A DNA stretch of 64,000 bases from positions 62,001-126,000 of the forward strand of contig NZ_CP054258.1 of the NCBI RefSeq assembly GCF_024181585.1, in the 5' to 3' direction. Under the pieces are notes generated by a model. The model was given only the letters and a program-made list of their open reading frames with translations, was not told the DNA's origin and ran no database searches. A program made the position numbers and the translations under genes. This DNA comes from Treponema socranskii subsp. buccale (lineage in GTDB: Bacteria > Spirochaetota > Spirochaetia > Treponematales > Treponemataceae). This document shows, in pieces, positions 40,810 to 49,363 of the stretch (positions within the stretch are counted from its first letter, which is position 1; each line of letters begins with the position of its first letter).

Positions 40810-41826
40810 ATGAAAAAAACGGTGATCCTTTTTGCCGCATGTGCGATTTTGCTTTCGGCAAATACGTTGGGCGCCCAGAAAAAGGCAGCCGGCAAAAAAA
40901 ATTACAAACTCGTTTTGAGGATGAGCCACGTATTCGCGCCGAACGAGCAGCTGACAAAATCGCTTACGATCGTCTGCGACAATATTGCAAAGCGCACGAA
41001 CGGTGCAATCGAAATTCAGCAGTATCCGCAGGGACAGCTTGCCACATACAAAGACGGCGTCGAACAGGTCGTGCAGGGTGCGAAATTCATTTCGGTGGAA
41101 GATCCGTCCTATCTCGGCGACTACGTTCCCGATTTCAACGCGCTCGTCGGCCCCATGCTCTACAGTAATTTCGATCAATATGAATATCTCATCCGCACCG
41201 ATTTGGTCAAACGCATGATCAAAGAAGTCGAAGACAAGCACAGAATCAAAGTGCTCGCCCTCGATTATATTTTCGGCTTTAGAAGTTTGATGACGAATAA
41301 AGTTATTAAAACGCCGGCGGATTTGAAAGGTATGAAAATCCGCGTACCGGGCAGCCAGCTCTTTATCAACACGCTCAACGCCATGGGCGCGAGTGCAACG
41401 CCGCTGCCGTTTTCCGAAACGATCTCCGCAGTACAGCAGGGTGTCGTCGACGGTCTTGAAGGAACGATGGACGCATACGGTGTAAACGGCAGTTCCGAAG
41501 TCGCAAAAAAGATGGCGCTCACGAATCACTTTCTCGGAACATGCGGCGTATACATCAACGCGGATTTGTTCAATTCCATTCCGAAAGAATATCAAACTAT
41601 CATTCAGGAAGAGTTTACGAAGGGCGCGGCTCACATGATTTCGGAAGTTTCGAAAAACTACAGCACGGCAAAAGCGAAGCTCGAATCGCAGGGCATCACG
41701 TTCAACGAAGTCGATCACGACGCGTTCGCAAAAGCCGTCGCTCCGGTGTATGCCAATATGAAAGGCACGACACCCGGCATCGTAGACAAATTCCGCGCGG
41801 AAATCGCGAGAATGCCGAAAAAATAA
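40810..41826 (+). CDS. dctP: TRAP transporter substrate-binding protein (DctP family)
   Basis: 338 residues with a signal peptide (MKKTVILFAACAILLSANTLG). DctP family blocks: RMSHVFAPNEQLTKSL, GAIEIQQYPQGQL, the substrate-carboxylate region DLKGMKIRVPGSQLFINTLNAMGASATPLPFSE (in parts) and VVDGLEGTMDA. It captures a carboxylate-type ligand in the periplasm. The Arg of IRVPGS normally binds a carboxylate. A strong ribosome site (AGGAGG) precedes the ATG. A downstream glycerophosphodiesterase and LacI control hint at a sugar-acid or phosphodiester-derived ligand. Confidence 0.9.
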   Translation: MKKTVILFAACAILLSANTLGAQKKAAGKKNYKLVLRMSHVFAPNEQLTKSLTIVCDNIAKRTNGAIEIQQYPQGQLATYKDGVEQVVQGAKFISVEDPSYLGDYVPDFNALVGPMLYSNFDQYEYLIRTDLVKRMIKEVEDKHRIKVLALDYIFGFRSLMTNKVIKTPADLKGMKIRVPGSQLFINTLNAMGASATPLPFSETISAVQQGVVDGLEGTMDAYGVNGSSEVAKKMALTNHFLGTCGVYINADLFNSIPKEYQTIIQEEFTKGAAHMISEVSKNYSTAKAKLESQGITFNEVDHDAFAKAVAPVYANMKGTTPGIVDKFRAEIARMPKK

Positions 41827-41887
41827 TCGCGCGCATATAATCGTGTATCGCAGCGGCCGCATAAGCGCGTGCCGGTATGCTCATCTT

Positions 41888-41929
41888 CCGAAACGCGGGT
41901 GTGCGGCAAAGCTTTCGCCTGCGTTTCGG
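41888..41929 (+). terminator. Intercistronic hairpin after dctP
   Basis: CCGAAACGC (41888-41896) pairs with GCGTTTCGG (41921-41929), followed by CTTTT. It probably lowers read-through or protects the binding-protein mRNA 3' end, giving more DctP than membrane subunits. Confidence 0.55.
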
Positions 41930-41946
41930 CTTTTACGGATATCAAA

Positions 41947-42432
41947 ATGGAAAAAATAAAAAAATTTTTTAATTATTTTGAAGAAATCTGCGCGGGAACT
42001 TTTCTCATAGCGACGACGGTGCTCGTCATCATCAACGTGTTTACGCGTTATTTTCTGAAAACGGCTATCTTTTGGTCGGAAGAAGTTGCTACAGGCTGTT
42101 TTGTGTGGAGCGTTTTTCTCGGAGCGGCGGCTGCGTACAAACGGAAAGTACACGTGAGCGTCGATATGGTCGTCAACCTTGCAAAAGGAAAAGCACGCGT
42201 TTTTATCGCCGTCATCATGGATCTGCTGCTCATCCTCGTAAACGGCTACATTGCGTATATGGCGCTGCGCTACGTAAAAGTGTCGCACGTAAAACCGACG
42301 CCCGTTCTCGGCATTTCGTCGGTATGTATCAGCGCATCGATTCTCATCGCGTTTACGCTCATGACGATATATTCCGTCAAATTTTTCATTTTTGATTTTA
42401 TTAAAATGACGAAGCAGGGGGATACGCAATGA
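41947..42432 (+). CDS. dctQ: TRAP transporter small membrane subunit (DctQ)
   Basis: 161 residues from ATG 41947, with four transmembrane helices. DctQ pattern: VINVFTRYFLKTAIFWSEEVATGCFVWSVFLGAAAAYKR (in parts), with the conserved W-SEE pair. It associates with the large DctM subunit. The frame reaches back to 41869, but that part covers the intercistronic hairpin and is not family-like. Ends overlapping dctM (ATGA). Confidence 0.88.
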   Translation: MEKIKKFFNYFEEICAGTFLIATTVLVIINVFTRYFLKTAIFWSEEVATGCFVWSVFLGAAAAYKRKVHVSVDMVVNLAKGKARVFIAVIMDLLLILVNGYIAYMALRYVKVSHVKPTPVLGISSVCISASILIAFTLMTIYSVKFFIFDFIKMTKQGDTQ

Positions 42433-43727
42433 TCGGATACCTTCCCGTTATTCTCGTTCTCGTTCTGTATTTTTCAAGTATGCCGATCGCGTTTGCTCTA
42501 TTCGGCGCGACCATGTTTTATTTCGGTTTTATCGATACCGGTACGTCGGCCGCCCTGCTTTTACAGCGTTTTGTGAGCGCGACGCAGTCCTTTCCGCTGC
42601 TCGCCATTCCGTTTTTTGTTATGGCCGGCTCAATTATGAACTACAGCGGTATAAGCAAAAAGCTCATGCAGTTTGCCGATGTACTCACCGGTCATCTGCC
42701 GGGCGGACTTGCGCAGTCGAACGTTTTACTCAGTATGCTCATGGGCGGCGTTTCCGGGTCGGCAAACGCGGATGCCGCAATGGAAAGCAAAATGCTCGTT
42801 CCTGAAATGGAAAAGCGCGGTTTCGGCAAAGCGTTTTCCGCAGCGATCACTGCCGCGTCTTCCGCCGTTACGCCGGTCATTCCGCCGGGCATCAATTTAA
42901 TCGTCTACGCGCTCATCGCAAGCTGTTCGGTCGGCCGTATGTTTGCCGCGGGATATTTACCGGGTCTTTTAATGACGCTGTCGCTGATGATAACCGTGCA
43001 TATTATTTCAAAGAAGAGAAACTACGGGACGACGAGAATGCGCGCAGCGTCTCCGGTTGAAATCGGTAAGCAGGCGCTCGATTCGCTTTGGGCGCTGCTC
43101 TTCCCGTTCGGCATCGTGCTCGGACTCCGCATCGGTTTGTTTACGCCGTCGGAAGCCGGAGCGATTGCGGTTTTGTATTGTATCATCGTCGGAAAATTCG
43201 TATACAAAGAATTGAAAAAAGAACACATCGTTCCGATCATCCTCGAAACGGTGTACGGAACGAGTACGGTCGTTTTTATTATCGTTGCGGCATCGGTGTT
43301 CGGCTATTATTTGAACTGGCAGCGCATCCCGCAGACGATGACGACGTGGCTGCTCGGCATTACGCAAAACAAATATATTATGTTGATAATTTTCAACGTC
43401 GTGCTGCTCGTCGGCGGTATGTTTCTCGAAGGAGGGGCGCTCATCATCATCCTCGCGCCGCTGCTCGTACCGGTTATCACGCAGCTGGGCGTAGACGTCA
43501 TACACTTCGGTTTAATCTGCATCGTCAATATCATGATAGGAGGACTTACGCCGCCGTTCGGTTCCATGATGTTTACGTGCTGCGGCATTACCGGCTGTAA
43601 ACTCGAAGCGTTTATCAAAGAAGTGTATCCGTTTATTATCGCGCTTCTCGTGTCGCTCATCCTCATAACGTATATTCCGCAGATATCGCTCGTCGTACCG
43701 AATTTAATTTACGGTGCGGCCGGATGA
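42429..43727 (+). CDS. dctM: TRAP transporter large membrane subunit (DctM)
   Basis: 432 residues, about twelve hydrophobic segments. DctM signatures: FPLLAIPFFVMAGSIMNYSGI, GGVSGSANADAAMESKMLVPEM, and ITAASSAVTPVIPPGINLIVYAL, followed in the second half by MFLEGGALIIILAPLLVPV and TPPFGSMMF. It forms the ion-coupled channel moving the DctP ligand inward. Translationally coupled to dctQ (ATGA) and closely followed by the phosphodiesterase gene. Confidence 0.92.
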   Translation: MIGYLPVILVLVLYFSSMPIAFALFGATMFYFGFIDTGTSAALLLQRFVSATQSFPLLAIPFFVMAGSIMNYSGISKKLMQFADVLTGHLPGGLAQSNVLLSMLMGGVSGSANADAAMESKMLVPEMEKRGFGKAFSAAITAASSAVTPVIPPGINLIVYALIASCSVGRMFAAGYLPGLLMTLSLMITVHIISKKRNYGTTRMRAASPVEIGKQALDSLWALLFPFGIVLGLRIGLFTPSEAGAIAVLYCIIVGKFVYKELKKEHIVPIILETVYGTSTVVFIIVAASVFGYYLNWQRIPQTMTTWLLGITQNKYIMLIIFNVVLLVGGMFLEGGALIIILAPLLVPVITQLGVDVIHFGLICIVNIMIGGLTPPFGSMMFTCCGITGCKLEAFIKEVYPFIIALLVSLILITYIPQISLVVPNLIYGAAG

Positions 43728-43768
43728 TGAAAGCGGCAAATAACACGGGAGAATGTCGGGAGGATTTT

Positions 43769-44503
43769 ATGAACGTTGTTGCACACCGCGGATACAGCGG
43801 AGTTTATCCTGAAAATACGATGCTTGCATTCCGCAAAGCCGTTGAAGCGGGTTCGGACGAAATCGAACTCGACGTACAGCTTACAAAAGACGGAACGGTC
43901 GTCGTCATACACGATGAAAAAGTCGACCGTACGACCGACGGCTCCGGTGCCGTCCGCGATTACGCCTTTACGGAAATTCGAAAACTCGACGCGGCGAAAA
44001 CGTGGAACGGAAAATATCCGAAAGAATCGATACCGTCGTTCGAAGAATACTGCGAATGGGCGGCGACGGTAAACATAACGACGAATATCGAACTGAAAAC
44101 GGGGCTTGTGTATTATGAGGACATCGAGCAAAAAACGATCGATATCGTCGATAAATACAAACTCGAAAAAAAAGTGATGTTTTCGTCGTTCAATCACAGC
44201 TCGCTCATCATGGCAAAAAAAATCGCGCCTTCGATTCCGGCCGGAGCGCTCGTCGAAGAAGCGGGTTTGGTAAATGCGGGTTTTTACTGCAAAAAATACG
44301 GTTTTGAATTCTACCATCCGAGTTATAAAAATCTGAACGATGAAGCGGTCGCGGAATTGAAGCGGCACGGTATCGGCATCAACGTATGGACGGTCAACTC
44401 GATGGCCGAACTTGAAAAAATGTACGCGTGGGATATTTCCGGAATCATCACGAATTATCCGGCGGTGTGCCGCGCATATTGCAACGGAATGTTAAAAGGA
44501 TGA
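43769..44503 (+). CDS. Glycerophosphodiester phosphodiesterase
   Basis: 244 residues from ATG 43769, which follows GGGAGG. Active-site sequence VVAHRGYSGVYPENTMLAF (His5/Arg6, Glu/Asn of PEN), DEIELDVQLTKDGTVVVIHD (metal ligands Glu-x-Asp and the catalytic His) and the late block GIGINVWTVNS. It hydrolyses glycerophosphodiesters to glycerol 3-phosphate plus alcohol. No signal peptide, so cytoplasmic. It is the last gene of the TRAP operon, so the importer may bring in a related compound. An earlier in-frame ATG (43724) overlaps dctM. Confidence 0.9.
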   Translation: MNVVAHRGYSGVYPENTMLAFRKAVEAGSDEIELDVQLTKDGTVVVIHDEKVDRTTDGSGAVRDYAFTEIRKLDAAKTWNGKYPKESIPSFEEYCEWAATVNITTNIELKTGLVYYEDIEQKTIDIVDKYKLEKKVMFSSFNHSSLIMAKKIAPSIPAGALVEEAGLVNAGFYCKKYGFEFYHPSYKNLNDEAVAELKRHGIGINVWTVNSMAELEKMYAWDISGIITNYPAVCRAYCNGMLKG

Positions 44504-44644
44504 AAAAATAATTAATAATAATTGTTCGGATACCGTCTTTGCCGGAAAGCGCAATTCGGACGATTGTCAGATTGGATATTGAGTTTCGGAAAAATCGAAA
44601 TTGAACCTATTGATTTCGAAAAGCGTGCCGGTGTTTCGAAGCGG

Positions 44645-45559
44645 TCAGATGCCGCGCGCGATTTCCGTGCCTTCGACGAGAGCTTCGAGCAGCGTGCACA
44701 CGGGCGTCGGAATGCCGTGCGCTTTTCCGAGCTTGTTCACCGTACCGCAAAACCACTCGTTTTCGCTTTTTCTGCCTGCTTCAAAATCCTGCAGCATGGA
44801 AGTTTTACCGTGCGCATCCAAACCGATGATAAGCGAAAGCGTATCTTCGAATATCGCTTGCGTGAGCGAGACGCCTTCCGCTTGAGCGACGGCGATGACT
44901 TCTCTTCCGACGCTCCGCGCAAGATCGCGCATAACGGGGGCTGAAAAAGCACCGTACGGAGCGCGGCACAAAGCGCTCAGCGTATTGAACACGACGTTGA
45001 GCAGAAATTTTTTCCACTGCTCGAGGTGAATGTTTTCCGGTACTTCGCTTTCGATTTTCGCTTTTGTAAATAATTCTTCGACAGCTTTTACCCGATCAGT
45101 TTTTTTATTGTCCTTTTCACCGAATACGATACGGCCTTCGATGGGACAGCGGATTTGATTTTTTTCGTGAATCGAACTGATGCCGATGATAAAACTCCAG
45201 AGTACGCGCTCTTCGCCGTAAACCGCCGCCGTATCGCGTTCGCTTTGAATGCCGTTGCAGAGTGTCATGATCGCCGTGTGAGTTCCGACGGAAGTGCGGA
45301 TGCTTTCGAGCGCTTCGCCGAGCTGAAGGTTTTTCGTCGCGATGATTATTAAATCCGAAGGCACGGCATCTTCCGGCGTAAGGTAATTGAAATCCTGCTT
45401 CACGCCGTTGATGAAGATGCCGTCGCGCTCGCAGCGCGCTTTGCGCTCCGCATCGACTATGCACTGTACGTTTGCTTTACCCAAAAAAGAGGTGAGACGG
45501 GACGCGACGACGGCTCCTACCGCACCCAATCCGACTATCGATACCGAAGCGATTTTCAT
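44645..45559 (-). CDS. Ketopantoate reductase (ApbA/PanE) family protein
   Basis: 304 residues from ATG 45559. N-terminal Rossmann motif VSIVGLGAVGAVVASRL, DLIIIATKNLQLGEAL, TLCNGIQSE, and the C-terminal catalytic domain with Lys in EQWKKFLLNVVFNTLSALCRAPYG. Family members reduce 2-dehydropantoate with NADPH, but many paralogues act on other 2-keto acids, and no pantothenate gene is near. An extended -10 box TGGTATACT ends 6 nt before the ATG, suggesting a leaderless transcript, though GAAGGT lies between. Confidence 0.85.
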   Translation of the reverse strand: MKIASVSIVGLGAVGAVVASRLTSFLGKANVQCIVDAERKARCERDGIFINGVKQDFNYLTPEDAVPSDLIIIATKNLQLGEALESIRTSVGTHTAIMTLCNGIQSERDTAAVYGEERVLWSFIIGISSIHEKNQIRCPIEGRIVFGEKDNKKTDRVKAVEELFTKAKIESEVPENIHLEQWKKFLLNVVFNTLSALCRAPYGAFSAPVMRDLARSVGREVIAVAQAEGVSLTQAIFEDTLSLIIGLDAHGKTSMLQDFEAGRKSENEWFCGTVNKLGKAHGIPTPVCTLLEALVEGTEIARGI

Positions 45560-45607
45560 ACCTTCAGTATACCATCGAATGCGATGCCGGCGCAATGACG
45601 GAGCAAG

Positions 45608-45960
45608 CGCACCGGAAATGGATACTCAGAAAAGAAGCGTATTGATAAAAAGGCGGAACGCGAGGCAGCGGAACTGCCGCCGAGCCGCTCAGACCGAGTT
45701 TAAACGGGACGCTAAAATAGCGCGCCCCGTTTAACTGCAAGTTTGCAAAGCAAACTTGTGTATATACGTGTGCGCTTTCGCACACGAGTGCGGCATTTTC
45801 GAAAATTGACATTTTCTGCAATGCCGTACTACAAGGAATGGCAAGCAATCTTTTGTCAAAAAGATTGCGCAGTCCAATTCCAATCACGGTCTGCCGCGGC
45901 GAACGGCAGGGCTGCTGCCGGGAGTGCAGCCGATTTTTAATGTTACATGCTATTTTTTAG
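45608..45960 (-). repeat. R3 repeat, copy b, split by an R4 element
   Basis: Reverse-orientation copy of 37375-37591, from CGCACCGGAAATGG to GCTATTTTTTAG. Its inner hairpin GCAATCTTTT/AAAAAGATTGC-type differs from copy a but keeps pairing. A 141-bp R4 element (45698-45838) sits inside; without it the copy is about 212 bp. No rpn gene adjoins this copy. Confidence 0.8.
45698..45838 (+). mobile_element. R4 four-hairpin element, copy 2 (in R3 copy b)
   Basis: Begins GTTTAAACGGG and ends TACTACAAGGAA. Hairpins in the same order as copy 1: TTAAACGGG/CCCGTTTAA with inner CGCTA-AAA-TAGCG; CAAGTTTGC-AAA-GCAAACTTG; GTGTGCG-CTTT-CGCACAC; and GTGCGGCATT/AATGCCGTAC enclosing GAAAAT/ATTTTC. The linker TATACGTGTGCGCTTTCGC is nearly identical in both copies. 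The empty site is visible in R3 copy a. No clear target duplication here. Confidence 0.85.
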
Positions 45961-46050
45961 AGAATATGGTTTTCGGTACGATTATTCTGTCGCACATCGC
46001 ATAGACAAAGTTTCGGTAATCGCTATACAATCAATATGCGAGGTAAAGCG

Positions 46051-46905
46051 ATGAAAAACACGGTAAGGTTATCGAACGGGGCGGTTGTGCCGGCGATCGG
46101 GCAGGGCACGTGGTATATCGGAGAGAGGACATCTAAACGCGCTCAGGAGATCGATGCGATACGTGCGGGCATAGAAGCGGGTATGACGCTCGTCGATACG
46201 GCGGAAATGTACGGTAACGGCTTAAGCGAAAAACTCGTCGGAGAAGCGATTTCATCGGCAGTGCGGAAAAATCTTTTTATCGTCTCGAAAGTGCTGCCGT
46301 CGAATGCCGGCAAAAAAAATATGGAGCGATCGTGCGATGCGACGCTCGAGCGGCTCGGTACGGATTATCTCGATCTGTATCTCTATCATTGGCGGGGAAG
46401 CATCGCGCTCGCCGAAACGGTCGCGTGTCTGGAAGAACTGAAAATGAAGGGAAAAATCCGCGCATGGGGCGTTTCGAATTTCGACACAAGCGATATGGAA
46501 GAACTTTTTGCGCTTCCGTCGGGGAAAAATTGCGCCGTCAATCAAGTGCTCTATCACTTGGGTTCGCGCGGCATCGAATTCGATTTACTGCCGTGGATGC
46601 GGCGGCACGGCGTCGCGCTTATGGCGTATTGCCCGCTTGCACAGGCGGGGACTTTGCGCCGCGGTTTATTTGAAAACGAAATCGTCGCCGCCGTTGCCCA
46701 AAAACACGGCTGCGACGTGACGCAAGTGCTGCTCGCATGGTGTATCCGCGACGGCAGTACGATTGCGATTCCGCGCAGTTCGAAAAAAGAGCACACGCTG
46801 CTCAATGCGGGCGCCGATACGGTGCAGCTCGATGCGGAAGATCTTGCCGATTTGGATAAAGCTTTTCCGCCGCCGACGCATAAAATGCCGCTCGACGTCG
46901 AATAG
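46051..46905 (+). CDS. Aldo/keto reductase
   Basis: 284 residues from ATG 46051, preceded by GAGGTAA. The catalytic tetrad is readable: Asp49 and Tyr54 in LVDTAEMYGNG, Lys in FIVSKVLPSN and His in DLYLYHWRG. NADPH-binding C-terminus AIPRSSKKEH. It reduces aldehydes or ketones; relatives include 2,5-diketogluconate reductases. Substrate unknown. Its 3' end borders a truncated R4-type hairpin pair. Confidence 0.88.
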   Translation: MKNTVRLSNGAVVPAIGQGTWYIGERTSKRAQEIDAIRAGIEAGMTLVDTAEMYGNGLSEKLVGEAISSAVRKNLFIVSKVLPSNAGKKNMERSCDATLERLGTDYLDLYLYHWRGSIALAETVACLEELKMKGKIRAWGVSNFDTSDMEELFALPSGKNCAVNQVLYHLGSRGIEFDLLPWMRRHGVALMAYCPLAQAGTLRRGLFENEIVAAVAQKHGCDVTQVLLAWCIRDGSTIAIPRSSKKEHTLLNAGADTVQLDAEDLADLDKAFPPPTHKMPLDVE

Positions 46906-46920
46906 GGCGGAGGTTTCGAG

Positions 46921-47006
46921 CGGCGCGCACATGTTGATATGCGACGTTTGCCTTTCAGCAAACTCGCCGTTAAATGAAACACGCCATTTCAGTGTTTCGT
47001 TTAACC
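46921..47006 (-). mobile_element. R4-related two-hairpin element, copy 3 (short form)
   Basis: Read on the minus strand: GTTAAACGAAACAC...GTGTTTCATTTAAC around TGAAATGGC (47005-46969), then CGAGTTTGC...GCAAACGTCG (46966-46942), then CATATCAACATGTGCGCGCC. Hairpins 1 and 2 of R4 are kept with different stem bases; hairpins 3 and 4 are decayed or absent. It lies just before the lipoprotein gene. Confidence 0.6.
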
Positions 47007-47039
47007 GTTCCGTTTGTTTTTCATACGAAGGGTTATGTG

Positions 47040-47747
47040 ATGAAAAAAAACATATCGATAAAAATACCGTACTCCGAAACGGCCGGAATAAAATCTTCGC
47101 TTTTTAAATCGATGATTGCGATCGCCGCGCTTTTGATACCGCTCGTATTCGCATCATGTACGTCTTCCGTCGAACTGCATGCAAACGGTGACGGCAGCAT
47201 AAACATATTGTATGACGCGGCATTCGATTCCGCCTTTATCGAAATCATGCAGTCGCTTTCGGGCGAAAGCGGGCCGCAGCTTTTCGATGCGGATGAAATG
47301 ACCTCTCAGTTTCGGGCGGCGGGTATCAAAGACGTGCGCGTCGCATCTCCGGCGAACGCATCTCTCGGTATTGCGCTTCGCCTGCCGAAAGAAGGAAATG
47401 ACCCCATATCGCGGTCGGGCTGTATTTCCCGATCCGCCCGCAGTTCGGCGATCACGGTTTCTCCCGCATCCTGTGCAAAATTATATAAACTCCTGCCCGA
47501 TACGCTGCAGTCGTATATCGATTTATTTATGGCGCCCGTTTTTCTCGGAGAAGCTGTACCCAAAGACGAATACGTCGATTTGATCGCTTCCGTCTACGGT
47601 AAAGCGCTCGCCGATGAAGCCTCGCGCGCGAAAATAAAGATTTCGTTTTTTGCGCCGAACGGAGAAAAAGCGGTAAAAACAATCGAGTGTCCGCTCGTCG
47701 ATTTGCTCACGGCGGCAAAACCGCTCGTGTTTTCCGCCGCATGGTAA
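47040..47747 (+). CDS. Treponemal lipoprotein of unknown function
   Basis: 235 residues from ATG 47040. A hydrophobic signal (MIAIAALLIPLVFASC) ends in a spirochaete-type lipobox with Cys38, so the protein is lipid-anchored. The mature part (VELHANGDGSINILYDAAFDS...) shows no catalytic motif; a short stretch (DTLQSYIDLFMAPVFLGEAV) may be helical. Function unknown. An upstream ATG at 46974 lies in the R4-like hairpin and is rejected. Confidence 0.75.
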   Translation: MKKNISIKIPYSETAGIKSSLFKSMIAIAALLIPLVFASCTSSVELHANGDGSINILYDAAFDSAFIEIMQSLSGESGPQLFDADEMTSQFRAAGIKDVRVASPANASLGIALRLPKEGNDPISRSGCISRSARSSAITVSPASCAKLYKLLPDTLQSYIDLFMAPVFLGEAVPKDEYVDLIASVYGKALADEASRAKIKISFFAPNGEKAVKTIECPLVDLLTAAKPLVFSAAW

Positions 47748-47880
47748 AGTGCAGAATTAAAGCGCTCTCTTTTTTCCGATGCCCCGCACAGCTGTGCGCG
47801 GTATCATTTTCGTCTTCGTGGAATTTCACAAAATTCATTTGCGTGAATTTTTTCCCGCTTCAATACTCGATTCGATTTTC

Positions 47881-47909
47881 TTGACCTTACTATTTTTCAG
47901 CACTATACT
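47881..47909 (+). promoter_or_regulatory. Promoter of ridA
   Basis: TTGACC (47881-47886), 17 nt, TATACT (47904-47909), with a normal leader of about 30 nt and a GTGAGG ribosome site before ATG 47946. Confidence 0.65.
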
Positions 47910-47945
47910 GACATATACAATCTTTTTATACAGTGAGGCAATTTT

Positions 47946-48323
47946 ATGAAAGTAATCGATACGAAAAATGCACCGGCTGCAATCGGTCCGTACTCTCAGG
48001 CGATCGTTGCAAACGGTTTCGTGTACACATCCGGACAAATTCCGATCAATCCGCAGACGGGCGCCGTCGAAGGCAAAACGATAACCGAACAGGCGGAACA
48101 GGTTATGAAAAATCTCAAAGCCGTGCTCGAAGCGGCGGGAAGCGATTTTACGAAAGCGGTCAAAACGCTGTGCTTTTTAAAAACGATGAACGATTTTGCG
48201 GCGTTCAACGAAGTGTACGCAAAATATTTTACGGGAAAGCCCGCGCGCTCGTGCGTAGCGGTTGTCGAGCTTCCGAAAGACGTACTCGTCGAAGTGGAAG
48301 TCGTCGCCCAAGCGGCAAGCTGA
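47946..48323 (+). CDS. ridA: RidA family 2-iminobutanoate/2-iminopropanoate deaminase
   Basis: 125 residues. All RidA blocks are present: NAPAAIGPYSQAIVANGFVYTSGQIPINPQTG (in parts), EQAEQVMKNLKAVLEAAGSD, and the substrate Arg in GKPARSCVAVVELPKDVLVEVEVVA. The trimeric enzyme hydrolyses reactive enamine/imine intermediates released by PLP enzymes such as threonine dehydratase. Monocistronic with its own promoter. Confidence 0.93.
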   Translation: MKVIDTKNAPAAIGPYSQAIVANGFVYTSGQIPINPQTGAVEGKTITEQAEQVMKNLKAVLEAAGSDFTKAVKTLCFLKTMNDFAAFNEVYAKYFTGKPARSCVAVVELPKDVLVEVEVVAQAAS

Positions 48324-48373
48324 TGTCCCAATATATCTTTTTTATTTAAGCGCGGTTTTTTTTTCGTTCCGTT

Positions 48374-48937
48374 TTAGGGATTGTCTTTTGCCGCGAACAT
48401 ACCCGTAAGTGAAGCCGTTTCGATTATATGGTCTTTAATCGCGGCTTTCAGTTCCTTTACTTTGCTGCCGGCCGGAAGGTCGATCGCCGTATCGAGCGCA
48501 TACAGATAAAAGATATAGCGGTGATTACCGAACGGCGGCTGCGGCCCGTTGTATCCGCTTTTTCCCCAGCTGGTTTTGCCTTCAACCGCACCCGCGGGCA
48601 AGTTGTCCGTTCCGATCGATGTCGTTTCCGGCGGAATATTCCACAGCGTCCAATGGTAAAACCCGCCCGGCAACGGCGCATCCGGATCGTGCACGATAAT
48701 CGCCAAGCTCTTTGTTTCGCTCGGTACTCCGGCGATTTCCAGCGGCGGAATGCGATTCGCGCCGAGCTTTGCAAATTCCGCCGGCATCTTTTCGCCGTCG
48801 GCAAAAGCAGAACAAGTCAGTTTCATCGTGCCTTCTCCCGCAGGGGTTTTTGCTTCGAGGCTGCCGCTTCGGCAGCTGCCGCAAAAAATAAGAAGCGCCG
48901 CCGTAAGCAACGGTACTGTTATACGTATAAGTTTCAT
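48374..48937 (-). CDS. YbhB/YbcL (PEBP-like) lipoprotein
   Basis: 187 residues. Signal MKLIRITVPLLTAALLIFCGSC ends in a lipobox, so this PEBP is membrane-anchored, unlike the cytoplasmic E. coli YbhB. The ligand-pocket motifs are SLAIIVHDPDAPLPGGFYHW and GYNGPQPPFGNHRYIFYLYAL. PEBP-family proteins bind anionic ligands such as phospholipid headgroups; the bacterial role is unknown. Faces ridA convergently. Confidence 0.88.
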   Translation of the reverse strand: MKLIRITVPLLTAALLIFCGSCRSGSLEAKTPAGEGTMKLTCSAFADGEKMPAEFAKLGANRIPPLEIAGVPSETKSLAIIVHDPDAPLPGGFYHWTLWNIPPETTSIGTDNLPAGAVEGKTSWGKSGYNGPQPPFGNHRYIFYLYALDTAIDLPAGSKVKELKAAIKDHIIETASLTGMFAAKDNP

Positions 48938-49173
48938 AGCTTTATCCTACTTCATAAAAATACGGTAAGTCAACGGCTGTGCGATTGCGTGTTGTAGGAT
49001 GGTAACCGTGTGGCTTATGCCAAATTCCTGCCTCCGTCGAAAATACGCATCGCTGCCCCTTGTTATTGTCGCTCCCTTAACGAAACATTTAATTATGACC
49101 GAAATCGACACCCCCGCTGCAGAGCGTCGGGGAATTAAGCCATCCGCACGAATAAAATAACCGAGGCTATACA

Positions 49174-49239
49174 ATGAAACTTTTAATCTACGGTGCAGGA
49201 ACAATAGGCACGGCATATGGCCGGCTAGAGAAGTCTTGA
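49174..49239 (+). pseudogene. Relic of a ketopantoate-reductase-like gene (5' end only)
   Basis: The 21 codons begin MKLLIYGAGTIGTAYG, then hit a stop. The first 23 bases are identical to the start of the reductase-SGNH gene at 52588, after which they diverge, so this is the stump of a paralogue. It marks the left edge of the AT-rich patch. The rest of the 48938-49363 gap shows only a short hairpin and the vapB promoter. Confidence 0.6.
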
Positions 49240-49317
49240 ATACCGGCAGGTCATTGGGGCTCCCCATGAGTGTGTGGGGATCGTATAAAAAATATATTGA
49301 TTTGACATGAACTTTGC

Positions 49318-49346
49318 TTGATTTTTCATGCAGTCTGCCGTATACT
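49318..49346 (+). promoter_or_regulatory. Promoter of vapBC
   Basis: TTGATT (49318-49323), 17 nt, TATACT (49341-49346). A hairpin TCCCCA/TGGGGA (49261-49280) is upstream. VapB antitoxins usually repress their own promoter. Confidence 0.55.
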
Positions 49347-49363
49347 ATAAACGGAGGCAAAAC

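Noticed and set aside
40762-41862. Minus-strand open frame of 366 codons
   Set aside because: Shadow of dctP, which has a signal peptide, family motifs and a strong ribosome site.
44581-44620. Short match (rc CAATAGGTT-AATTTCGA) to the left edge of R1 copy A
   Set aside because: Only about 20 bases agree and the R1 core is absent; at most a decayed fragment.
49068-49082. GTCGCTCCCTTAACG, like the start of the CRISPR repeat at 11162
   Set aside because: Only about 13 of 15 bases match, with no repeat 3' half or spacer next to it; probably chance.
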